NCBI GenBank assembly: GCA_035356615.1
Contig: DAOQSN010000031.1
Location: forward strand, 1-64,000
Source: JAKQDH01 sp029558835
Lineage (GTDB): Bacteria; Planctomycetota; Phycisphaerae; UBA1845
DNA length: 64,000 nt
Reading direction: 5' to 3'
The position numbers and the translations under genes were made by a program. Below are positions 8,289-17,361 of the stretch, piece after piece. Within the stretch, counting starts at the first letter, position 1, and every line of letters starts with the position of its first letter. The notes below the pieces were generated by a model. It had not been told where the DNA came from, made no database searches, and worked only from the letters and a program-made list of their open reading frames with translations.

Positions 8289-9959
8289 TCACGGCGCCAA
8301 CTCGTAGTTCAACGCGCGAATAACCTCCACCGGTGGATCAGGCAGGACGAAATAGTGTCCGCGAATCGTGTATACCGGCATGGCTGGGAAGCCCTGCCGC
8401 TCCAGATGGACCGCCAGCGTCTCCCATTCCGTAATCCTGCCGACCAGCGCTACCCGCTCGCCGGCAAAGAGGGCGGCATCCACCGCCCGCGGCAGGCCGG
8501 GCACGCGCTCATCCAGCTTCTGCCAGCGCGCCACAATCTGCTCTCTACTGACGAACATCAGGGTCCATTGCAGCGTGGAGCCGGTGCTGTAGACGTGCCG
8601 GTAGCCACGCGTCACCAGACCGTCTGCCAAATCCTTCAATGCCTGCATGTTCGTCACGTCCGGCACCGGGACGGAACCGGCGTAGGAGAGCTTCCGCAAC
8701 TCCTGGAACGAAAGGGCGCCGAAAACCACGAACGCCAGCAGGCAGACTCCCGCTGCCCCGCGTCGCAGCGGGCCCGGAAAGGCCTTTGTCTCTCGGATGG
8801 AGGCGGGACGGCGCATGCAAGATCCGTTACCTTCTACCCTCACCCCGACCCTCTCCCTGGGAGGGAGAGGGGGCATGCAGGTTGCTCTTTGAACGTCTCG
8901 ACGCAGGCAGCGCCCGACAACTATGGAAACCGGTACGACGGCCAGGCCCGCCAGCGGCAACAGGTAGCGAAAAGCGTACCAGTTAATCGTGACGGCCAGG
9001 TTGGTCGCCAGCACCGCCAGGAGCCCCACGGCCACCACCCGCGCCAGGCCGCGCGCCGTGACCCCGCGCGGCCGACGGACGAGCAGGACCAGGGCGAAGA
9101 CGACTGCTATCGCCCACAAGGTCGCCGCCGTGATTGTGAAGACGCCGGCCGGCAGGCGTTCATAGTAATAGTAGGCGCCGCTCAGGTTCACCCAGGCACG
9201 GTAGGGAATGTAAGGCAGAGCGTGCAGCCCGGCCGGGGCCGCGAACACCGGCGGGGCCCACGAGGCAAGCTGACGCTGCGCCAGCACGAACAGAACCCCG
9301 GCCACTGGAACCAAGGCGCCCGCGACCAACGCCACCTCACCCGCGCGCCGGCGTCGATAAAGCAGCCAGCACACGAGCGGTGCCACGGCCAGCAGCCACC
9401 CCGGATGACAGAAGTAACAGACGGCCGTGACGGCGCCCAACAGGGCGCAACTGATCGGCAGCGTCCGCCGCTCGTAATAGATGCGTGCGGCAATCAGCCA
9501 CGCCAGCGAGGTAAGGGCAAAGCCAGTGACGTAGCCCCCGCGCGCCTTGGTCGACCAGATGGCCCAGGCCGGCGCCAGGGCGACCAGGATGGCCGCGATG
9601 CAGGCGGCCCGCGTCCCCACCCAACGCCGCATCGCCAGGACCATGAGCAGCCAGCCGCCTGTCCAGAGCACCACCGTTGCCGCTTTGAGGGCGGCCACCG
9701 ATACTCCAAACAGTTTGAAGAACGCAGCCGCGATCCCCGCCTCGATCAAGGAGAACCCGTACCGTTGCCCCCAGAAGAAGACAGGAATCTCGCCGCGTTC
9801 CACCCAGTGCTTCGCCATCAACCCCACGACGCACTCGTCCCCATCCGGCGCCCCGCTCTCCCCCGCAATCAGCGCCCAACGGGTCAATACAATGAGCCCG
9901 ACGCCCAGACCGACAAAGGCGGGGAAGATCAGGCGGTGGCTGAAACCGGGAGACTTCAC
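8289..9959 (-). CDS. Multi-pass membrane glycosyltransferase-like protein (GT-C, GT39-like)
   Basis: 556 residues with about ten hydrophobic helices. The first luminal loop carries acidic residues (GESGAPDGDECVVG) and is followed by GQRYG, as in GT39/ArnT-like lipid-linked sugar transferases. The C-terminal soluble part (about 440-556) is predicted periplasmic. The protein would transfer sugar from a polyprenyl carrier at the membrane; donor and acceptor are unknown. The start is GTG at 9959, without a strong ribosome site. An oddity: residues around 363-395 (CMPPLPPRERVGVRVEGNG and following) are encoded by a hairpin repeat at 8849-8871 plus flanks, inserted in frame between two membrane helices. 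The gene remains open throughout. Confidence 0.72.
   Translation of the reverse strand: MKSPGFSHRLIFPAFVGLGVGLIVLTRWALIAGESGAPDGDECVVGLMAKHWVERGEIPVFFWGQRYGFSLIEAGIAAAFFKLFGVSVAALKAATVVLWTGGWLLMVLAMRRWVGTRAACIAAILVALAPAWAIWSTKARGGYVTGFALTSLAWLIAARIYYERRTLPISCALLGAVTAVCYFCHPGWLLAVAPLVCWLLYRRRRAGEVALVAGALVPVAGVLFVLAQRQLASWAPPVFAAPAGLHALPYIPYRAWVNLSGAYYYYERLPAGVFTITAATLWAIAVVFALVLLVRRPRGVTARGLARVVAVGLLAVLATNLAVTINWYAFRYLLPLAGLAVVPVSIVVGRCLRRDVQRATCMPPLPPRERVGVRVEGNGSCMRRPASIRETKAFPGPLRRGAAGVCLLAFVVFGALSFQELRKLSYAGSVPVPDVTNMQALKDLADGLVTRGYRHVYSTGSTLQWTLMFVSREQIVARWQKLDERVPGLPRAVDAALFAGERVALVGRITEWETLAVHLERQGFPAMPVYTIRGHYFVLPDPPVEVIRALNYELAP
8849..8871. repeat. CCCTCTCCCT hairpin repeat, copy 2, inside a gene
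   Basis: Perfect 10-bp inverted repeat (8849-8858 and 8862-8871, loop GGG). It lies inside the membrane glycosyltransferase-like gene and is translated in frame as PPLPPRERVGVRV. Same family as the copies at 1623 and 61229. Confidence 0.85.
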
Positions 9960-10035
9960 GCGGAGGCTCTACAGTATTCGGTGAGCATCGGGTGCACATT
10001 GTGCCATTGCCGGGTGCCGGTACATCCGGCTGGTG

Positions 10036-12393
10036 TCAGGGCGTGCCCTCGTTCGGTGGTTCCAGGGTCAGCGCCAGCCACGCGTAGCCGTCGATCTCGA
10101 AGTGCTCGACGCGCAGGTCGTGCGGACCGGCGGCGAGCTCGACGACCGCCTCGTCCGGCGTCGGGCCGTGCCACGTCCAGTTGCTCAGTGCTTCGTGGCC
10201 GTCCACGAACACCCGGATGCCGTCGTCGGACACCGTGCGGATGCGCCACTTGCCGGCCGGCAGCGTGACGTGCGTGGTGGCCACCGTGGCAAAGTGATCG
10301 CCGGGCACGTTCGGCGTCGGCCGGCCTCCGCGCCACGCGAAATCGAGCGCGGGAACCGCGAGCCGGTCAACGGGCTCCTGCTCGATGATACGCTGCCAGT
10401 TGTCGGCACTGCCGCGCGGGTCCACGTCGGGCGACCACGTGTAGAAGCTCACGTTCCACTGCGTATTCAGGAGCATCCCCCGGGCAGTTGCGCGGCCATC
10501 GCCGGTGGCAAAATCCACGGCGAACGGTACCGCCCCCGTCGCGGTGGTCTCGACCACGAGCGCGGCCGGCAACGGGCCCGACGTCGGCGATACCATCACG
10601 TCACCATGCGCATCCGTGATCTCGAACTCACCTTCGGGCCCCAGCAGATGGAACTTCGCCGATGGCCCGCCGCTGATCCACGCGGGCGACACGCGCAGTT
10701 CGCTGAAGTCATACGGTCCCCACTCGGTCATCACGATGTTCTGCCGCCCGGCCAGGCGGGCCCGCGCCCCGACAAGGCGGGTCTCGCCACATACCGGATA
10801 CTGGTGCGCCTGCCACAGCTCCGGCGTCTCCTCTCCTTCGACCTCGGCCCGGACGACGGGCTCGGCCCCGGCGGTCGCGTCGATCTCGCGCGGGACATCA
10901 TGGAACTTGTTGCCGGCCAGCACCGTGTTCGCGCACTCCCGCAGGTGCACGGCCAGCTTGTCGCCTCGGAAGATGTTCAGCGCGATGAAGTTGTCCGTCG
11001 AGCCCTGATGATTGGCCAGCGCCCAGGGCAACTTGAGCAGGTTGCCGTCATCGTCCGACCACAGGTGGATGCCGCAGGCGTTGTCGCGGAACGTGTTGGC
11101 AAGCACGCGGTTACCCCGGCCGTGCTCGATGTTGATACCCCCGCGCTCGAGCCCGTAGCCGGCCTCCCCGTTGCCCTCGAAGATGTTGCCCAGGACCAAA
11201 GTGTCCTGCGAATACCCTCCCCACAGGCCGCAGATCGCGTTGCCGATCAAACGGTTCTCGATGATGCGGTTGTCGAAGCTGAACGTAAGTTCAAGGCCAT
11301 GAGCGGCCGCGTGGGAGAGATCGTTGCGGATGAAGAGATTGCCGTTGTTGCCGCGGCGACGGGCGGCCTCCATCACGGCCGCGGGGACCGTAATCAGATC
11401 GTCCACGTTCTCCCGCCCGGTTTCCGCGCGCAGGCGTTGACGCTCGGCATCCATCCAGGCTTCGCCGAGGGCTTCCCGCCCGGCGAAGGCGAAGATGCCG
11501 TCCCCGCCGTGCGTGACGGAGTTCTCGGCGATGATGTTGTTGCAGCACTGCTCGAACATGAGGATGCCGGCGGAGTCCTGCCCGCGGTTGTAGAGGCCGT
11601 GGCTGTAGCCGCGGACGCAGAAATCAAAGGCGTTCCGCGTGATGACGTTGTGACTGGAACGCCACATCGCCAGGCCCCACCCGGAAAGAAACGAGCAGTC
11701 ATTACCGTAGATGCGGGCGTCACTGACCCGGTCGAGGACGATACCGTTCTGCGTGTGCCGGGCCCGGCAGTTGCGAACGGTCGCGCCGTCGCAGTCGAGC
11801 AGGTAGATGCCGGCGCCGTAGCGCATCCACTCGTGGTCGTCGTTGTGATGGGGGTAGAGCCAGTCGGCTCCGTCTTCCCGCTCGATCGTGCTCCCCAGAC
11901 GCTGGGCGTAGTTGTCGGACACGTCGCACCCGGTAATGGTGAGTCCCGTGGCTCCCTCGGCGTAGATGCCGACCTGGTAGCCGCGTACGTTTGCGTTGCG
12001 CAGCGTGACGTTCCGCCCGCGAACCACGATGCCCTTGCCGGCGTACCGATCAGGGCTGCGTCCATCGGGCGCACCGTTGAGCGTGGCACCCTGGAAGTCC
12101 ACGGTGATGTCATCCGCGCCGAGGATGACCGCCCCGGCGTCGTTGCCATCGGGCAGGTCGTACACGCGTGGCTTCACCCGGGTGGTGGTCGCGATGTGGA
12201 GCGGGCCGTCGGCAGGTGGGGCTAGTTCCACCGCGGCGCCCCGCAGTCGGCGCAGGCCGGGGGTGCACGCCGTTGCCAGCAGCAGCAGACCGAGCACGCC
12301 CGCGCTCACGGTCACGGCGGTGATCCGCAAGCCGCGACGGCGTCGGCGGCCTGGGAAGTTCGTGGGTCGGGTGCCACACGCGTTCTGGTGCAT
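10036..12393 (-). CDS. Secreted right-handed beta-helix lipoprotein with C-terminal PA14-like domain
   Basis: 785 residues. A basic N-terminus is followed by a hydrophobic stretch ending in LLLLATAC, a plausible lipobox, so the protein is probably an exported lipoprotein. Residues about 90-500 are NosD/parallel-beta-helix repeats rich in N, G and I/V (for example NVTLRNANVRGYQVGIYAEGATG and NRIIENRLIGNAICGL). The last ~150 residues resemble a PA14-type carbohydrate-binding sandwich (VSDDGIRVFVDGHEAL...AGPHDLRVEHFEIDG). Such proteins bind or cleave polysaccharides; no catalytic residues can be assigned here. The ATG at 12393 has a GAGAA sequence shortly upstream. The 730-codon frame opposite is a shadow. 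Confidence 0.8.
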   Translation of the reverse strand: MHQNACGTRPTNFPGRRRRRGLRITAVTVSAGVLGLLLLATACTPGLRRLRGAAVELAPPADGPLHIATTTRVKPRVYDLPDGNDAGAVILGADDITVDFQGATLNGAPDGRSPDRYAGKGIVVRGRNVTLRNANVRGYQVGIYAEGATGLTITGCDVSDNYAQRLGSTIEREDGADWLYPHHNDDHEWMRYGAGIYLLDCDGATVRNCRARHTQNGIVLDRVSDARIYGNDCSFLSGWGLAMWRSSHNVITRNAFDFCVRGYSHGLYNRGQDSAGILMFEQCCNNIIAENSVTHGGDGIFAFAGREALGEAWMDAERQRLRAETGRENVDDLITVPAAVMEAARRRGNNGNLFIRNDLSHAAAHGLELTFSFDNRIIENRLIGNAICGLWGGYSQDTLVLGNIFEGNGEAGYGLERGGINIEHGRGNRVLANTFRDNACGIHLWSDDDGNLLKLPWALANHQGSTDNFIALNIFRGDKLAVHLRECANTVLAGNKFHDVPREIDATAGAEPVVRAEVEGEETPELWQAHQYPVCGETRLVGARARLAGRQNIVMTEWGPYDFSELRVSPAWISGGPSAKFHLLGPEGEFEITDAHGDVMVSPTSGPLPAALVVETTATGAVPFAVDFATGDGRATARGMLLNTQWNVSFYTWSPDVDPRGSADNWQRIIEQEPVDRLAVPALDFAWRGGRPTPNVPGDHFATVATTHVTLPAGKWRIRTVSDDGIRVFVDGHEALSNWTWHGPTPDEAVVELAAGPHDLRVEHFEIDGYAWLALTLEPPNEGTP

Positions 12394-12666
12394 CGCAGGT
12401 TCTCCGGAGCCAACCGGGATGCCGACCCGCCCCGGTGCGTCGGTTCAGGGTTTCCGCAGGCGGCGGATGGAGAGGGGGCACCCCTCTTGAATAACGCGCA
12501 AACGTGTTCGCTGAGATTCTAACTCGGGGCGCGCTCCCTGCCCACGCGGGTAGGACATACGCCGGGCGCGCACGGCCACGCTCCAGGCGAGGCTGGCTGC
12601 GGCTACCGCGCTAGAGTGCACAGCTAGTGCAAATGCACACACGGAAGGGGGTCTGGGGACGGGAGA
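12394..12666. other. Spacer between beta-helix gene and tRNA
   Basis: About 270 bases, with no convincing gene. It should contain the promoter of the minus-strand beta-helix gene and the 3' end of the tRNA transcript; no clean terminator hairpin with a T-run is visible. Confidence 0.4.
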
Positions 12667-12738
12667 AGCCGACGGAGGGATTCGAACCCTCAACCTCAGC
12701 TTTACGAAAGCCGTGCTCTACCGTTGAGCTACGTCGGC
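12667..12738 (-). tRNA. tRNA-Thr (anticodon CGT)
   Basis: On the minus strand, acceptor GCCGACG pairs with CGTCGGC. The D arm is GCTC-AACGGTA-GAGC. The anticodon arm is CGGCT-TTCGTAA-AGCTG, with anticodon CGT reading ACG (threonine). The variable loop is AGGTT and the T arm GAGGG-TTCGAAT-CCCTC. The 3' CCA is not encoded; the discriminator would be T at 12667. All four stems pair, with one G-T in the anticodon stem. Confidence 0.95.
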
Positions 12739-12781
12739 GGTGGTCCCTGCGGCATCGGCAGGGATTCACCTACGGATGAGT

Positions 12782-12811
12782 CTTGTACGCGAGAACGTGG
12801 TCCAAAGTCAA
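12782..12811 (-). promoter_or_regulatory. Probable sigma70-type promoter of tRNA-Thr
   Basis: On the minus strand TTGACT (12806-12811) and TACAAG (12782-12787) are separated by 18 bases and lie about 45 bases upstream of the mature tRNA. The match to the consensus is good at -35 and moderate at -10. Inferred from sequence only. Confidence 0.5.
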
Positions 12812-13008
12812 CGGGCTGACGCGCCAAGACGAGCCACGGCGTGGCGACGCGGCGGGGGGAGGGGAACCGGATGCTGCATTTGCGCCAACATGTTGCGGGG
12901 TGTTCGCGGAACCGATAACTAGATGCGACGCCGCAGGTGCGGCACCCGTACGACGGGCGGGCTTCCTTGGGGGGCGGCTCCCAGGGCGACGCCCCGTAGA
13001 ACCGGTGT

Positions 13009-14433
13009 GTGCCCAGGCTGTTCGGGGTACTGCTGATGCTGGGGTGGTTCCTGGTTGGGGTAGCGATTCTGGCGCTGACGGTCTGCATCGTGAGCCCGAA
13101 GCTCGGGGCGATGCTTGCCTTGCCGATTCTGTTCGTCTACCCGCACATGTACATGGTGCGACTGGGGCTGCTGCCGTGGAACATCGGGATCGACGACCTG
13201 TTTATCTGCGTGCTGTTTCTGGTGGTGGCGGTCCGCTCCAATTTCCTGGGCCAGACGCCGTTGCGTATGAGCTTCAGCCTTATCGGAGTGCTGACCCTGG
13301 CGGCGCTCCTGGTCGTGGCGAATCTCAGCGGCTGGTCACGCGTACCCAGCGAGATGCCGATCGTGATCCTCAAGCCGATCCTGAAGGGATTCGTCTTCGT
13401 GCTGTTCGTGTACTGCATGGTGCACACGATCAACACCGAGCGAGACCTGCGTCAGATGTCGCTGGTTTACGTCCTGACGATGACCGCGGCGGCGTTCACG
13501 GTGATCCTGTACCGTTTTTTCCCCGCCCAATTGGTGCTGTTCGCCTCGTCGGAAGATGTGGAACGTGCGCAGCAGTGGTGGGGCATCGCGCCGCGCTCGG
13601 TAGGCTCGCTGGAGAGTGCCAACACCGGGTGTGCGTTGTTGGCCATGGCGGTGTTGTTCTGCCTCGTGTGCACACGCCTTCCTGCCAGGATCTGGGTGAA
13701 GTCCGTGCTGCTGGGGTGCATCCCCGTGCTGCTGGCGGCGATGGTGCTAACCCAATCGCGGTCGGGAGGACTCGCCCTGGCAGCGACCCTGGCGTTGATG
13801 TGCGTGGCAAGCCGGTCGCGGTTGTGGTCGGGAGCCCTGGTCTTCGGCATCATCTGCGCAATGGTGCTGCGTTCGGACCTGTTCTGGGAGTACCGGGAGC
13901 GCGTTCTCGACGTGTACAACCCGGCCGTGGGGGGGCAGTGGGGCGGGAATGCCGCGGCCCGGTTCGAAGTGTGGGAGGCCTACATTCTGGGTCTCGATGC
14001 CCAGACGTTGTTACTGGGACAGGGGCGCGTCGTGGGCATGATTCGCTACGGTCTGCACACGCACAGCACCTACGTTTCCGTGATTGCGCTGATGGGGCTG
14101 GGCGGCGTGATCTGGGCGTTGGCGTTCTTCACCACGTTTGGGCGTCGGGCGTGGGCGACGGTCCGGATGGGGGTGCAGCCGTATTCCACGTATGCATCGG
14201 CGGTGGCTTGGAGCATGGTGGCGTGGGCGGTGGCTGGTTTGACGCTGGACATGCTGCTGACCTTCCTGCCGCAGTACACCATGCTCTTCTACGCCGTTGT
14301 GGTGGAGCGCAGTCATGACCTGAGCAGGCAGGCGCGGGCAGTGCCGGCGCTGAGCCTGGCGTCCGCCGGTTGGGCCAGTCGGCTTTACGCGGTCGGTGGG
14401 GCTCCGGGGCGGCGGCCCGGTTTGGTGTCGTAG
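13009..14433 (+). CDS. O-antigen ligase/polymerase-like membrane protein (Wzy/WaaL type)
   Basis: 474 residues with about ten to twelve membrane helices and one large loop near residues 300-350 (YNPAVGGQWGGNAAARFEVWEAYILG, then HTHSTYVSVIALMGLGG). The loop with R-x-x-x-W followed by a histidine-containing HTHSTY before a helix is the signature pattern of the O-antigen ligase family. It would polymerise or ligate lipid-linked glycan repeats on the outer face of the membrane. Start GTG 13009, with ATG 13036 as alternative; neither has a clear ribosome site. It opens the long plus-strand polysaccharide locus. Whether it polymerises or ligates cannot be read from sequence. Confidence 0.82.
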   Translation: MPRLFGVLLMLGWFLVGVAILALTVCIVSPKLGAMLALPILFVYPHMYMVRLGLLPWNIGIDDLFICVLFLVVAVRSNFLGQTPLRMSFSLIGVLTLAALLVVANLSGWSRVPSEMPIVILKPILKGFVFVLFVYCMVHTINTERDLRQMSLVYVLTMTAAAFTVILYRFFPAQLVLFASSEDVERAQQWWGIAPRSVGSLESANTGCALLAMAVLFCLVCTRLPARIWVKSVLLGCIPVLLAAMVLTQSRSGGLALAATLALMCVASRSRLWSGALVFGIICAMVLRSDLFWEYRERVLDVYNPAVGGQWGGNAAARFEVWEAYILGLDAQTLLLGQGRVVGMIRYGLHTHSTYVSVIALMGLGGVIWALAFFTTFGRRAWATVRMGVQPYSTYASAVAWSMVAWAVAGLTLDMLLTFLPQYTMLFYAVVVERSHDLSRQARAVPALSLASAGWASRLYAVGGAPGRRPGLVS

Positions 14434-14488
14434 GGAAGCAGGGGCAGAGTCCGCGGCGCCGCGGCGGGCGGAGGCGGGGAGGTTGTTG

Positions 14489-15568
14489 TTGGGTATTCGC
14501 CTGGCGATCTTCGACAGTCTGGGGGAGTCCATCGAGCGCTGGGAGCCGCGGTGGGTGGAGTACTGCCACGCGCATGGCATTGAATGTGAGCTGGTGGACT
14601 GCTACCGCTCGGACGTGATATCTCGGTTGCGGGGCTTTGACGGGCTGCTGTGGCACATCTACTACGGCCGACCGATCCATCGCGTGGTGGCGCAGCACGT
14701 GCTGCGGGCCGCGGAGTACCTGGGACTGGCGGTCTTCCCGAACGAACGGACGGTCTGGTACTACGACGACAAGGTGGCGGAGAAGTACGCGCTGGAGGCC
14801 GTGCAGGCTCCCCTGGTGCCCACGTACGTCTTCTACCACAAAGAGGAGGCGCTGGCATGGCTGAAGGAGGCCACCTATCCTCTGGTGTGGAAGCTGCGCG
14901 GGGGAGCGGGCTCGTGCAACGTGCGGCTGGTGCGCAGCTATCGGAATGCGCGGCGGCTGTGCGACCGTGCGTTCGGGCGCGGGTTTCCGGGTGCTGCCGG
15001 CTACCTGGCAGACGCCCGCACGAAGTTCCGCAAGGCGCGCAACCTGGTGGGGCTTTGGGGCAAGCTGTGCCGGATGCCGCAGCGGCTGCGAGAGCACCGG
15101 GCTGAGGGCAGGTTGGCGTGGCGGGAGAAGGGCTGCATTCTGTTTCAGGAGTTCATGCCCGGCAACACGTTCGACACGCGGATTGCCGTGGTTGGGGAGC
15201 GTGCCTGGGGCTTCACACGCAACGTCCGCCCCAATGACTTCCGCGCCTCGGGGAGCGGGGCGATTGTGTACGATCCACAGCGGGTCGGTCTTGACTGCGT
15301 GGGCCTCGGGTTTGAGTTGGCGCGGGCTTTGGGCGCCCAGAGTCTGGCGGTGGATTTTGTGCGCACGCCGGAGGGGGAGCCGAAGATTGTCGAGATGAGC
15401 TACGGCTACCTGGCCAAGGCAGTGTACGACACGCCGGGGTACTGGGACCGGGACCTGCGGTGGCACGAGGGACACTACTGGCCGCAGGACGCCATACTCC
15501 AGGATCTCGTCGCGGAGGTGGCGCGCAATCAGCAGGGGGAGAGAGGCCAAGTCCCTTCCGCCGAGTAG
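14489..15568 (+). CDS. ATP-grasp domain protein (RimK-like ligase)
   Basis: 359 residues. The middle and C-terminal parts show the ATP-grasp layout: KYALEAVQAPLVPTYVFY (pre-A loop), YPLVWKLRGGAGSCNVRLV (nucleotide-binding lysine and glycine loop), CILFQEFMPGNTFDTRIAVVG, and SLAVDFVRTPEGEPKIVEMSYG with the metal-binding D and E. ATP-grasp enzymes join a carboxylate to an amine through an acyl-phosphate; here the place in a glycan locus suggests adding an amino acid or similar group. The substrate is unknown. The start is one of three consecutive TTG codons (14483-14491) behind GGGGAGG at 14476-14482; I take 14489 for spacing. The frame is open to 14396, but that part looks non-coding. Confidence 0.75.
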   Translation: MGIRLAIFDSLGESIERWEPRWVEYCHAHGIECELVDCYRSDVISRLRGFDGLLWHIYYGRPIHRVVAQHVLRAAEYLGLAVFPNERTVWYYDDKVAEKYALEAVQAPLVPTYVFYHKEEALAWLKEATYPLVWKLRGGAGSCNVRLVRSYRNARRLCDRAFGRGFPGAAGYLADARTKFRKARNLVGLWGKLCRMPQRLREHRAEGRLAWREKGCILFQEFMPGNTFDTRIAVVGERAWGFTRNVRPNDFRASGSGAIVYDPQRVGLDCVGLGFELARALGAQSLAVDFVRTPEGEPKIVEMSYGYLAKAVYDTPGYWDRDLRWHEGHYWPQDAILQDLVAEVARNQQGERGQVPSAE

Positions 15569-15847
15569 AGCGTGCCACTTCTGGGGCGAGCGCTTCTGCT
15601 GTTTGCTCGAGCGCTTTTCGGGAATCCGTCCTCGGCCGTGAGAGCTGATGGACCCTGCGCGGCGGGTTCTGAAAGTCGGGCCGGACGCCGGTGCTGTGTG
15701 CCGTTGCCACCCGAGGGCTTGGTTTCCGTCTTCCTGGGGGTGGCAGATGGGGCACGGGAGGTCGGCTGGGCATGCTGCCGCGCATCGGTGCCTTGACAGT
15801 CCCGCTCTGCGGTGAGAGTATCCGTGGTCGTTTTCCTTCGGTAACTG

Positions 15848-17356
15848 ATGATCTCTCCTGCGGGTGAGCGAATTACGGTGTTGGGACCGGGGAATGTCTT
15901 CTGCGCTACCTCGCCGTGGGTGGATTACCGCCACGCGGAGAGAGCGGATCTCCCGGAGCTGGGCGGTGAACAGAACGCGTCGTGCGCGTTGCTCACGCTC
16001 CGGCGGCTGCTCATCCAGGCGGGGCTGGATGCAGCCCGGGTGGGGACGGCCGACTGGAACCCGCTCGGCGAGTTGATCGGGTCAGGGCGGCGCGTGGTCG
16101 TGAAGCCCAACTGGGTGCTGCACGAGAACCTCTCGGGCGCGACGATGGACTGCCTGGTGACGCACACGAGCGTGCTGGAAGGCATCCTGCGGTACGTCGG
16201 CAAGGCCGATCCGGCAAGCGTGGTCGTGGGCGACGCGCCGGTCCAGCGGTGTGACTTCGCGGCTTTGTGCGCGGACCGCGAGATCGGCGCCTTGCGGCGG
16301 ATCGTGGACCGGCAGGGGCGGGAGCCGTGCCTCACGGACTTCCGCCGGACGATCCTGCCGGACGGGAAGCTCGGGGGGCGGAAGCGGGAGGACCAGCGCC
16401 CCTTGCTGGAGTTCGTCCTCTTTGATCTGGGCGGCGACAGTGCGCTGGAGCCCATCACGACTGCCGACACCGAGTTCCGCGTCACGCGGTATGACCCAGA
16501 CCTGCTCCGGCAGCGCCACGCCCCCGGCCGACATCAGTACTTAATAGCCCGCGAGGTCATCGCGGCGGACGTGGTCATCAACGTTCCCAAGCTCAAGACC
16601 CACCAGAAGGCCGGCATCACCGGCGCGCTGAAGAACCTGGTCGGCATCAACGGCAACAAGGAGTTTCTGCCGCACCACCGCAAGGGCGGTTCCCTGCGGG
16701 GAGGCGATTGTTACCTCGGCCGGTCGCGGATGAAGGAGTGCATCGAGGGCCTGCTGGACGCGGCCAATCGGACCCGGCGCCCGGTGGTGGGTCGAGCCTA
16801 CGCCGCGGGGGTCCGCGGAGCGTGTCTGCTCGCCCGGCTGCTGGGCGGCGACCCGAACTACTCGGGCTCCTGGTATGGCAACGATACCGTGTGGCGGATG
16901 TGCTTGGATCTTCAGCGTATCCTGCACTATGGCCGGCTCGACGGGACGCTGGCGGACAACGTGCAGCGGGCGGTCATCTCCATCACGGACGCCATCATGG
17001 CGGGTGAGGGGGAGGGCCCGCTTTCCGCAACGCCGGTGCCTCTGGGGATGATGACGTTGGGGAGCAACCCGGCGACGACGGAGTGGGTCCATGCGCTGCT
17101 GATGGGCCTGCAGCCGCGGGTGATCCCCGTGATCCGGGAGGCGTTTGCCGCGCATCGTTATCCGCTGGTGCAGCTCGCGCCCGCCGACATTTGCGTTTTC
17201 GTCGACGGTGAGGCGGTGGCCCAAGACGAAGTGGGTGCCCGCTTCGGTCGTGCCTTTCGGCCGCCCCGGGGTTGGGTGGGCCACTGTGAACTCCAGGGGG
17301 ACGGGGCCGGCCGGCGCCGGGAGGGGAAGGGTACGGCGGGACTGGGCGGAACGTAA
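15848..17356 (+). CDS. DUF362 domain protein
   Basis: 502 residues. The family marks are VVVKPNWVLHEN near residue 87, THTSVLEGILRYV, SVVVGDAP, ADVVINVPKLKTHQKAGITGALKN and GINGNKEFLPHHR. DUF362 proteins have no settled biochemical role; some carry ferredoxin-like iron-sulfur domains, but no CxxC cluster is visible here. Recurrent presence of this family in planctomycete exopolysaccharide loci would fit its location between the ATP-grasp gene and the flippase, but I cannot assign a reaction. Start ATG 15848. The following flippase starts only five bases after the stop, so the two are co-transcribed. Confidence 0.8.
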   Translation: MISPAGERITVLGPGNVFCATSPWVDYRHAERADLPELGGEQNASCALLTLRRLLIQAGLDAARVGTADWNPLGELIGSGRRVVVKPNWVLHENLSGATMDCLVTHTSVLEGILRYVGKADPASVVVGDAPVQRCDFAALCADREIGALRRIVDRQGREPCLTDFRRTILPDGKLGGRKREDQRPLLEFVLFDLGGDSALEPITTADTEFRVTRYDPDLLRQRHAPGRHQYLIAREVIAADVVINVPKLKTHQKAGITGALKNLVGINGNKEFLPHHRKGGSLRGGDCYLGRSRMKECIEGLLDAANRTRRPVVGRAYAAGVRGACLLARLLGGDPNYSGSWYGNDTVWRMCLDLQRILHYGRLDGTLADNVQRAVISITDAIMAGEGEGPLSATPVPLGMMTLGSNPATTEWVHALLMGLQPRVIPVIREAFAAHRYPLVQLAPADICVFVDGEAVAQDEVGARFGRAFRPPRGWVGHCELQGDGAGRRREGKGTAGLGGT

Positions 17357-17361
17357 CTCGC

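Noticed and set aside
8109..10268. 719-codon frame on the plus strand
   Set aside because: It is the complement of the membrane glycosyltransferase-like gene and has no domain; long antisense frames are expected at high GC.
10033..12225. 730-codon frame opposite the beta-helix gene
   Set aside because: The opposite strand has a coherent signal peptide, repeats and PA14-like end, whereas this frame has none.
13009..13035. A separate start for the O-antigen polymerase gene at ATG 13036 as the sole start
   Set aside because: Neither GTG 13009 nor ATG 13036 has a ribosome site; the sequence alone cannot decide, so the longer form is kept.
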